A DNA stretch of 39,261 bases from an uncultured Prevotella sp. Its GTDB lineage: Bacteria > Bacteroidota > Bacteroidia > Bacteroidales > Bacteroidaceae. Of this stretch, positions 33,727 through 39,261 are shown piece by piece; position 1 is the first letter of the stretch, and each line of letters begins with the position of its first letter. Both the position numbers and the translations under genes were made by a program. The stretch covers positions 1 to 39,261 of the forward strand of contig CALUFA010000021.1 of NCBI GenBank assembly GCA_944319795.1, given 5' to 3'. Below the pieces are notes generated by a model. That model worked only from the letters and a program-made list of their open reading frames with translations. It was not told where the DNA came from and searched no databases.

Positions 33727-33805
33727 ATTAAGAGTTAAGAATTAAGAAAAAATAGCCCTGCCGCCTTAACAGCAAAGCATTTTTTCTTAATTCTTAACTC
33801 TTAAT
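33727..33805. terminator. Perfect 27-bp hairpin terminator between convergent genes
   Basis: 33727-33753 and 33779-33805 are exact complements; the arms are made of TTAAGAR heptamers and end in six A / six T around a 25-base loop. It serves the unknown gene (plus) and the YbjQ-like gene (minus), whose stop is three bases beyond the right arm. Confidence 0.88.
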
Positions 33806-33807
33806 TC

Positions 33808-34131
33808 TTAAATAACCACAGCCGTTCCGCTGCACGTCACCATCAGCATCGAGCCGTTCTGCCCGATAGCCTCATAGTCGAGGTCAATTCCTACTACGGC
33901 GTTTGCGCCCATCTGCATGGCACGCTCCTCCATCTCACGCATGGCCGACTCCTTTGCCTCACGCAAAACCTTCTCGTATGTACCGCTGCGCCCACCGAAA
34001 AAGTCACGCAGACCGGCCATGAAATCCTTCAGCACGTTAGCGCCTACAATAGTCTCTCCCGTCACCACGCCCTTGTATTCAAGTATGCGGCGCCCCTCAA
34101 TAGTCGGTGTTGTTGATAAAAGCATAGTCAA
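33808..34131 (-). CDS. YbjQ/UPF0145-family putative heavy-metal-binding protein
   Basis: A 107-residue protein of the YbjQ family, a small pentamer-forming fold called heavy-metal-binding only by annotation tradition. It shows the full pattern: [77 protein letters not shown], and [14 protein letters not shown] at the end. The second Met is an alternative start. It has its own promoter and is convergent with the unknown gene. Its role is unknown. Confidence 0.93.
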   Translation of the reverse strand: MTMLLSTTPTIEGRRILEYKGVVTGETIVGANVLKDFMAGLRDFFGGRSGTYEKVLREAKESAMREMEERAMQMGANAVVGIDLDYEAIGQNGSMLMVTCSGTAVVI

Positions 34132-34160
34132 TGATTTTTTAGATTGAAGACATTTCGATA

Positions 34161-34191
34161 CAAATGTACAGAAAAAACATATCTTTGCAAA
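34161..34191 (-). promoter_or_regulatory. Promoter of the YbjQ-like gene
   Basis: Minus strand TTTG (34191-34188), 19 bases, TACATTTG (34168-34161), a full consensus match about 30 bases before the ATG. A plus-strand TATCTTTG at 34180-34187 overlaps it but has no gene behind it. Confidence 0.72.
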
Positions 34192-34225
34192 ACAATCACA
34201 AAGAATATCACTTAAAAAACGTGAA

Positions 34226-34438
34226 TTCGGTATAAGGATTATTCCACAAAAAGTATCGTTGTTGTATTGGATTTAAGAAGTCTGTTGCATTCTGTCATTC
34301 CAGGCAGAGACCCGGAATCCAGTGTATGCAACCAAGTTGTTGACGAAAGTGTGTTTACTGGATTCCGGGTCCCGGCCCGGAATGACAATATGCCGCCGAC
34401 TTCTTACGCTTAAATGTGATTTTAGTTCTTATACCGAA
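34226..34438. repeat. Long palindromic element, copy 1 (degenerate)
   Basis: Inner arms 34275-34323 and 34357-34405 pair over 49 bases with several mismatches around GTCATTCCGGGC and GAGACCCGGAATCC. The outer ends share TTCGGTATAAG in inverted order (34226-34236 and 34428-34438). The family recurs at 36217-36396 and, in its core, at 36660-36873. Confidence 0.85.
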
Positions 34439-34537
34439 CTAACGTTAAAAAGAATCAGCCAAAGAAAATTTCATCGCCAACGCATGTTTTACTCCGTATT
34501 TAACAAAGTTATTAATGGCAAATGCCAACATGCTTAT

Positions 34538-35275
34538 TTATTCCATGAAACAGTTTTCATTATGATATTTCAAATATTTTTTATGCTGTTCTTCAATATT
34601 GACCAAATGCAAGTCCGGCTTTAATCCTAATATCTTCCTATCGGAATAAGATAAAAGTTTTGAATAAACGGCAATGCCATTAACGTCAAACGACACATAA
34701 CCTAAATCAAACAATTTATCATAATTCGGCAACAGCAACAAACCATTATACACATCAAGCCTTTCAAAATTATCTGCATCACGCCACGGCTTTATGTGAG
34801 ACGCTATAAGTATGTCTGTAAGTCGACACGAAGAGACAGAACATCCGTGCCAATATTCAATCAAACGACGCCGGAAACAGCCTTGTCCTATTCTTGATTG
34901 GACTATCGCTTCTTTTTCCGTTATCAAAAACCTCCGGTCTGCTTGGACCTTATTTATTTCAGAAAGGATACTATCATCACGTTTCTTCTTATAATCAGAA
35001 TTGACAAAAGCAAGAAATTTGTTCAGCCCTGCCCTGAAATCCCCCATTGCATGCTTGGTTGAATATCTATCACGGTTTTGTCGGACACTTTCCTCATTAT
35101 TCATTATTTCATCAATATACTCAGAAGTTATGTTTGAGTCCAACTTATAACCGCCTGTTTCTGCTAAGAACTTCAATCGTGAGATATAATCCCTGCTCGT
35201 CTTTTTAGCTATTCCGCCGACAGTCACCATATAATGATAAAACTCAGATTGCAAAGATTCAAAATCGGTCACCAT
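34538..35275 (-). CDS. HNH endonuclease with integrase-like N-terminal domain
   Basis: A 245-residue protein. The C-terminal part is an HNH_2-type nuclease: GCSVSSCRLTDILIASHIKP (144-163), DVYNGLLLLPNYDKLFDLGY (174-193), the HNH residues lying in ASHIKPW, NGLLL and DKLFD. The N-terminal 95 residues (GGIAKKTSRDYISRLKFLAE, YSTKHAMGDFRAGLNKFLAF) resemble the SAM-like core-binding domain of tyrosine recombinases. Family relatives are restriction-type nucleases. It stands five bases after a 49-codon ORF and near vsr, in an AT-richer stretch. Confidence 0.88.
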   Translation of the reverse strand: MVTDFESLQSEFYHYMVTVGGIAKKTSRDYISRLKFLAETGGYKLDSNITSEYIDEIMNNEESVRQNRDRYSTKHAMGDFRAGLNKFLAFVNSDYKKKRDDSILSEINKVQADRRFLITEKEAIVQSRIGQGCFRRRLIEYWHGCSVSSCRLTDILIASHIKPWRDADNFERLDVYNGLLLLPNYDKLFDLGYVSFDVNGIAVYSKLLSYSDRKILGLKPDLHLVNIEEQHKKYLKYHNENCFME

Positions 35276-35280
35276 AAATT

Positions 35281-35430
35281 TTATTTGTTTAATTCATCCA
35301 TTGCTTCCGTAAGCAAATGCAAAACCTCATCATATTCTTCACGCAAATCGTCATCGCAAAGGGACTCATATTCACCACTTATCAATGAATAAGCAGAATT
35401 AATAGAATATTGTATCTTACTTTTATCCAT
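35281..35430 (-). CDS. Small acidic protein before the HNH gene (49 aa)
   Basis: Missed by length cut-offs. It starts MDKSKIQYSINSAYSLISGE, continues with YESLCDDDLREEYDEVLHLL, and ends TEAMDELNK. Strongly acidic and helical, without Cys clusters. The stop is five bases before the HNH gene start, so the two are probably translated together. It may be an inhibitor or partner of the nuclease, by analogy with small genes before toxic nucleases; no family was recognised. Confidence 0.7.
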   Translation of the reverse strand: MDKSKIQYSINSAYSLISGEYESLCDDDLREEYDEVLHLLTEAMDELNK

Positions 35431-35530
35431 AGGCGCGAAGATAATCAATATTTATGTTAAAATGCTGAATTTACGTAACAAATTAAATACAATGAAGTTT
35501 AATTGCATCATGAAGTAAGTAATACGACAT

Positions 35531-36037
35531 TCATAAATGCCCACACTCCCCGATTTCCGGCTCAGCCGCCATGCCGTAATCACCGTCATGTATGGGCTGG
35601 TATTTTACTGCGTGGTCTTTAAGGAATATGTGGTTAAGCGTATATTCCAACGATTGCAATGTGGCTTCACGCTTGGCCGGCGACAGTTCGCATTCCCACA
35701 CGGTGATGCAATGCCAGCCCATTTCGGCGAGTCGGCGTTGCTCCTCTTTATCACGTTCACGGTTACGGTTTATTTTCGTCCTCCAAAAGTCCTGCCGGGT
35801 CTTGGGTATGTGACCTTTGGGACAGTCGTGCCCGTGCCAAAAACAGCCGTTTACGAATATGCATGTACGGTATTTACGCAGAACGATGTCGGGATGACCG
35901 GGCAGGTGTGGATGGTTGATGCGATACCTGAACCCTTTGGCGAAAAGATATTTGCGCACGATAAGTTCGGGCCGTGTATTCTTAGAGCGGATAGCGGCCA
36001 TTATCTTACTACGTTTATCTTTTGAGAAAACATCCAT
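35531..36037 (-). CDS. vsr: Very short patch repair endonuclease Vsr
   Basis: A 168-residue mismatch endonuclease that nicks beside T:G mismatches caused by deamination of 5-methylcytosine. The start at 36037 (MDVFSKDKRSKIMAAIRSKN) is the family start; the longer frame adds a non-conserved leader. Visible: RPELIVRKYLFAKGFRYRIN, Asp50 in LPGHPDIVLRKY, HGHDC with His69 (FVNGCFWHGHDC), and GWHCITVWECEL. Vsr normally sits beside a cytosine methyltransferase (Dcm-like) gene; none is seen in the window. A -7-like TAAGTTTG lies on the minus strand at 36053-36046, only nine bases before the ATG. Confidence 0.95.
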   Translation of the reverse strand: MDVFSKDKRSKIMAAIRSKNTRPELIVRKYLFAKGFRYRINHPHLPGHPDIVLRKYRTCIFVNGCFWHGHDCPKGHIPKTRQDFWRTKINRNRERDKEEQRRLAEMGWHCITVWECELSPAKREATLQSLEYTLNHIFLKDHAVKYQPIHDGDYGMAAEPEIGECGHL

Positions 36038-36118
36038 ACCGATTGCAAACTTACATATTTTTTTATCATTTACGTAAGTCTGATATAAAAATATGCGCAA
36101 AATAAGCCATCTTCGGCG

Positions 36119-36170
36119 TTGCAAAAGGTGGCCTTTCATACGATAAAAGGTTACCTATTACAAGACGAAA
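36119..36170. repeat. Dispersed intergenic cassette repeat, copy 6
   Basis: The units gcaaaaggtggcctttcat and ataaaaggttacctattac belong to the AAAAGGCNGCCTTTT family. It lies upstream of vsr. Confidence 0.65.
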
Positions 36171-36216
36171 GAGCATGAATTACGATTTTGCTTGTTAGTT
36201 CGGCGTAAGAAATAAA

Positions 36217-36396
36217 GAAAATGGAATCATTCCCAAACGTAAGAAGTCAGTGGCATACTGTCATTCCGGGCTGAGACCCGGAATCCAATATTGGTAAATA
36301 TATTATATGCAAAGAGCGTATTACCTGGATTCCGGGTCTCAGCCCGGAATGACAGTATGCCACTGACTTCTTACGTTTGGAAATGATTCCATTTTC
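36217..36396. repeat. Long palindromic element, copy 2 (71-bp arms)
   Basis: 36217-36287 and 36326-36396 are complementary over 71 bases with one mismatch. The core is AAGAAGTCAGTGGCATACTG, then TCATTCCGGGC and GAGACCCGGAATCC. Weaker symmetry continues outward to about 36196 and 36417, with an AGTTCGG..TAAGAA edge like copy 1. Confidence 0.93.
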
Positions 36397-36448
36397 TTAT
36401 TTCTCATCCCGAAAACTCATATAATTATAAAAATGACGGAAAAATAAC

Positions 36449-36649
36449 GTCACAATGTCACATTGCGGCGTATAGCGCTGATAACACGGTCGTTAAGATG
36501 TGACATTAATCACGGTTCCACTTTCACCACTGTCACAAAAAGCGGCGCAAAACCGGCAAGCGTGACAGTGGTGAGGGTGGAACTCAGGATAACGTCACAT
36601 CATAAAGCACTGATTATCAAAGAGAAGCGACGGCATGTGACATTGTGAC
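36449..36649. repeat. Nested inverted repeat between palindromes 2 and 4
   Basis: Outer arms GTCACAATGTCACAT (36449-36463) and ATGTGACATTGTGAC (36635-36649) are exact complements. Inner arms 36497-36536 and 36562-36601 pair with a few mismatches (GTTCCAC..TCACCACTGTCAC against GTGACAGTGGTGA..GTGGAAC). The GTGAC words repeat many times. Unrelated to the palindromes on either side. Confidence 0.8.
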
Positions 36650-36659
36650 GGTAATTTTT

Positions 36660-36873
36660 TATGAATGTCCGCAATCAGCCTAATACTTGCATCCTCTTCT
36701 AAGCAGTCGGCAGCATACCGTCATTCCGGGCCGAGACCCGGAATCCATAAAACATCCATTTATAATATAACGAGGCTGTATATACTGGATTCCGGGTCTT
36801 GGCCCGGAATGACGGTATGCTGCCGACTGCTTAGAAGAGGATGCAAGTATTAGGCTGATTGCGGACATTCATA
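36660..36873. repeat. Long palindromic element, copy 3 (88-bp arms)
   Basis: 36660-36747 and 36786-36873 are complementary over 88 bases with one mismatch (a G/T that would still pair in RNA). The inner core (AGTCGGCAGCATACCGTCAT and CGGGCCGAGACCCGGAATCC) is shared with the other copies; the outer 40 bases (CCGCAATCAGCCTAATACTT) are not. It lies 20 bases after the vapE stop. Confidence 0.95.
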
Positions 36874-36893
36874 TAAATTAATTCTTCCAAAAC

Positions 36894-39014
36894 TTATTCA
36901 GCCGTGGTTTCCACCATATAGCATGTCCCTTTACGGCTATGCCGGCTGTTAAACCCCAACGACGCAAGCGCGCGGCCTACGGCTTTAGCCGAAGCCTTAG
37001 ATGGCGGAAACTTGGGATATTCACGGCGCACGACGGCAGCCAACTGCGTTGCCGTAAGCTCTACGGCCGTTTCCGCCGAAGACGGTTTACGGAACAGGGC
37101 TGACAGAATGTCGTCAAGGTCGGAAAGGCGTAGAAACTGCCGGTTGTTGTCAACAAGGCGTTTTACGGCCTCGTCGTCGGGATACCACGCCGCGCCGCCA
37201 CGCACCTCGCCGACAAGCTGGGCATAGAGCTGTGGATAGTCAACGGGCGAGGCGAAGTCGATGCGCCCCGTTACGGCGGCGCATACGAAGCGTCGGCTGC
37301 CCGTAGGGTCGGTCAGCGGATGGGGATTGTTGGTAGTGGCTATGAAGCTGGCGTAGCGGCGCTCTGTGGAGAACGTGCTGCGGTAAGCCTTAACCGCCGT
37401 TACCTCGCCTTTTGATATTATGTATTTCATCAATGGCTGGCGGTGGTCAGAATAGCGGTCGAACTCGTCGATATTTACGAGGGCGAAGCTCGACAGGCCG
37501 AGCATCAGGGTGTTGTCGTTGCGGAAGTCTATGCGGTCGTTGTAATACGCCCTAAGCTCCGGGGGCAGTATTATCTTGGCGAACGACGACTTGCCGCAGC
37601 CCTGCTCACCGACGAGCAGCGGCACGAGCGAGTTGCCGTGAAGAAGGTCGAGCCCCATCCAGTGGGCCACCATAGAGCGCATCCATAGCGGAAACATCTC
37701 AGCCCAGCAGGGACAGGCGGTAGGCACACGGGCGGCGAAGGCGGCGAGGCGGTCGAGCCCGTCCCAACATGGCAGCGAGGCAAGATAGTCGTCAATGGGA
37801 TTATACTCGTCGACGAGCGTCGAGTTGACACGCTCCTTTATGTCGCGCGCCCACACCCGTATGCCCTCGCGCTGGGCCATCACGGCAATGGCGTTGACAA
37901 CCTCTTGCGTTACGGGGCGGTAGTCGGTGTCGTAAGCGCCGATGGGCTTATACAGGGTTACGCCCGTGAGCACGTTACGCCGTAGGTGGAAATGGGTGCG
38001 GAAAAAGAAGTCGGTCTTCATCGCCACGAGCGCCGGGGCGGGCACGTATGCCGTAGGGGTGGTGGCGTAAGCGGCGTTGTTGGCATAGGCTTGGTTGAAC
38101 AGCAGCGTTACGAGGTCGCGGTCACGGTTGATCATGTCGATCATCAGCGCACGGTCAACGCAAAGCTGCATGGGCAGCCCCGAGCGTCGGCAACGGCGCG
38201 CGAGCATCGTTATGGCTTGCTCGGCGAAAAACGGGTCGGAGGCGTTGAGCCCCGAATCGAGCACGCTGTTCCAGCACGAATAGAATATGTAGCGGTAAGC
38301 CTCGTCTGCCGTCTTGCCCGGCAGTGGCGACTCGCCGGCCTTGTCCTTCAACACCGTTCCGCCGAAAACGGGGACACGGCGTTCACCGTCGACAGTCATA
38401 ACGAAGGCGCAAGGCTCAACGTAAACGCCGGCGTCGACGCTCATCAGGCACATTGCGTCGTCGACAGGCGCCTGCACGGGTATGCTAACGCCGAGCTGCG
38501 CCGAGTAAACATAATGCAGGCGCCGGTAGCCCTCGGCCATAAGCCTACGATATGCGTCGCCATCAGGCACGCTGCCGTCGGCTAAAGCAACACGGCACAC
38601 AATCTCGACCGAGCGACCGTTAGCGCCGACGAATGCCATGAGCGTATAGGGCTGCCGTGAAGCCGAACGACGGAGGCTGACCGCCGTGTCGAAGTCGGCA
38701 AGGCCGTCGATTTCAACCAGGACAAGGGCGTTACGGCTGACGGCACAGCGAGTACCGTTACGCCGGCGGAACTCGGTAGTGAAACACAGGCGCGGAATGC
38801 CGTTGTCGGCCATGCGCACGGCCCGGTTTACGGTCTCGCCGTTACGGTCGGTAGCAAGCATCTCCGGCGAAGCGCAACGATAGTCGGCCACGGCGTCGGC
38901 ATAATCGCCACGGCGAATGGCCTGCGCCACAGATTCAACACTGCTAACGGCGATGCGCTCGCCGTTAAGATAATTCTTAAACACACTTACTTTCAGATTA
39001 GTTTCAATAGCCAT
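36894..39014 (-). CDS. VapE/VirE-family protein with BT4734-type N-terminal domain
   Basis: A 706-residue protein of primase-helicase design. Residues about 60-205 follow the BT4734/BF3469 family (LVLVEIDGLADFDTAVSLR, TLMAFVGANGRSVEIVCRV), a primase-like part. The virulence-associated E helicase domain covers about 400-610: Walker A GEQGCGKS (469-476), Walker B ALVNIDEFDRY (511-521), and FIATTNNPHPL (557-567, sensor 1), followed by SRRFVCAAV. The last 90 residues look like a small helical C-terminal domain (DUF3874-like). Such proteins replicate phage satellites and mobile islands; no integrase or capsid gene is visible. Its own promoter lies 39-70 bases upstream. Composition is GC-rich, unlike the adjacent AT-rich island. 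Confidence 0.9.
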   Translation of the reverse strand: MAIETNLKVSVFKNYLNGERIAVSSVESVAQAIRRGDYADAVADYRCASPEMLATDRNGETVNRAVRMADNGIPRLCFTTEFRRRNGTRCAVSRNALVLVEIDGLADFDTAVSLRRSASRQPYTLMAFVGANGRSVEIVCRVALADGSVPDGDAYRRLMAEGYRRLHYVYSAQLGVSIPVQAPVDDAMCLMSVDAGVYVEPCAFVMTVDGERRVPVFGGTVLKDKAGESPLPGKTADEAYRYIFYSCWNSVLDSGLNASDPFFAEQAITMLARRCRRSGLPMQLCVDRALMIDMINRDRDLVTLLFNQAYANNAAYATTPTAYVPAPALVAMKTDFFFRTHFHLRRNVLTGVTLYKPIGAYDTDYRPVTQEVVNAIAVMAQREGIRVWARDIKERVNSTLVDEYNPIDDYLASLPCWDGLDRLAAFAARVPTACPCWAEMFPLWMRSMVAHWMGLDLLHGNSLVPLLVGEQGCGKSSFAKIILPPELRAYYNDRIDFRNDNTLMLGLSSFALVNIDEFDRYSDHRQPLMKYIISKGEVTAVKAYRSTFSTERRYASFIATTNNPHPLTDPTGSRRFVCAAVTGRIDFASPVDYPQLYAQLVGEVRGGAAWYPDDEAVKRLVDNNRQFLRLSDLDDILSALFRKPSSAETAVELTATQLAAVVRREYPKFPPSKASAKAVGRALASLGFNSRHSRKGTCYMVETTAE

Positions 39015-39052
39015 TTGTTTTTTGTTTTATTGATTAGTAATAAGAAATTCCG

Positions 39053-39084
39053 CAAAAATACATGAACCGGAAGGAAAAAGCAAA
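39053..39084 (-). promoter_or_regulatory. Promoter of the vapE-type gene
   Basis: Minus strand TTTG (39084-39081), 20 bases, TATTTTTG (39060-39053): full consensus, giving a leader of about 35 bases. Confidence 0.72.
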
Positions 39085-39117
39085 AAACAACTATGTATAA
39101 AACACTTGATATTTTTG

Positions 39118-39261
39118 TTTTACGGTTGTGGGGTTATGGGGTTGTACGGTTATGAGGTTTTACGGTTATGAGGTTTTACGGTTGTGAGGTTTTACGGTTG
39201 TGAGGTTTTACGGTTGTGAGGTTTTACGGTTGTGAGGTTTTACGGTTGTGAGGTTTTACGG
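39118..39261. repeat. TTTTACGGTTGTGAGG tandem array, continuing beyond the window
   Basis: From 39118 the 16-base unit TTTTACGGTTGTGAGG recurs at least eight times, with one 8-base half unit (TTATGGGG, 39134-39141) and an A for G variant (GGTTATGAGG) in the first copies. The underlying period is eight (GGTTNNNN). The five final full copies are identical. There are no spacers, so it is not a CRISPR. The array is cut by the window end. Confidence 0.92.

Larger units (their letters stand above)
36038..36893. other. 856-base gene-free region packed with palindromes
   Basis: Contains cassette copy 6, two long palindromes of the repeat family seen at 34226 and a nested inverted repeat between them. 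The two 62-codon frames here are mirror images of each other, an artefact of the palindrome. No gene is seen. Confidence 0.8.

Noticed and set aside
34180-34187. Plus-strand TATCTTTG promoter element
   Set aside because: There is no TTTG at the right distance and no plus-strand gene follows; it overlaps the better minus-strand promoter of the YbjQ-like gene.
34322-34624. 100-codon plus-strand frame
   Set aside because: It runs through palindromic element copy 1 and the 3' end of the HNH gene on the opposite strand; no protein character.
36665-36868. Two overlapping 62-codon frames with identical ends
   Set aside because: They translate the two arms of one palindrome in both directions; the identity is caused by symmetry, not by a gene.
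39118-39261. CRISPR array
   Set aside because: The units are contiguous without spacers and there are no cas genes nearby; it is a simple tandem repeat.

Overview
The window looks like a chromosomal segment of a member of the phylum Bacteroidota, most likely Prevotella in the broad sense. The main signs are promoters of the Bacteroidota type (TTTG or TTG, 19-22 bases, TAnnTTTG) in front of many genes, almost no Shine-Dalgarno sequences, and families typical of the phylum: a 290-residue primary sigma factor without region 1.1, DUF3127, DUF4835/PorD, a DUF2723 (GT117) membrane glycosyltransferase and a BT4734-type VapE protein. Intergenic cassettes built on AAAAGGCNGCCTTTT recur at six or more sites. 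The genus is inferred from style and was not confirmed by a search.

Layout. 1-642 has no convincing gene. 643-2705 (minus) is a small operon of a membrane-anchored BatD-like protein, a DUF4303-like protein and a DUF4274 protein, possibly immunity or accessory genes. 2928-3539 is a TetR regulator. 3642-5135 (minus) is dnaB, divergent from ispE (5418-6254), which is followed by the primary sigma factor (6423-7295) with a clear terminator. 7409-9400 (minus) is a helix-hairpin-helix plus beta-barrel protein, and 9602-10036 (minus) is a DUF3127 protein with an SSB-like acidic tip. From 10120 a promoter drives a tiny basic ORF, dnaN, an ExoX-like exonuclease, coaBC, a porD-like gene, recN and a TPR protein, all closely spaced. 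mutS2 (18199-20718) has its promoter directly against its start codon. An AraC regulator broken by an in-frame TGA (20840-21727) lies divergent from an RND efflux operon (fusion protein, pump, TolC-like channel; 21876-27547).

28055-31381 is a GT117/DUF2723 membrane protein, followed by a NodB-type deacetylase, queG and an unknown 165-residue protein; a YbjQ-like protein converges on them. 34538-36037 (minus) is an AT-richer island with an HNH nuclease, a 49-residue acidic ORF and an orphan vsr, flanked on both sides by long palindromes of one repeat family. 36894-39014 (minus) is a VapE-type primase/helicase. Its downstream side is filled with three large palindromes and its upstream side with an octamer-period tandem array that runs off the window.

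The most unusual feature is non-coding. Several intergenic gaps are filled from the stop codon of one gene to about 15 bases before the next start by tandem 7-8-mer (or 15-mer) repeats, often mirrored into large hairpins. Each locus has its own repeat word, and in several cases the last codons of the upstream gene are already a copy of that word.
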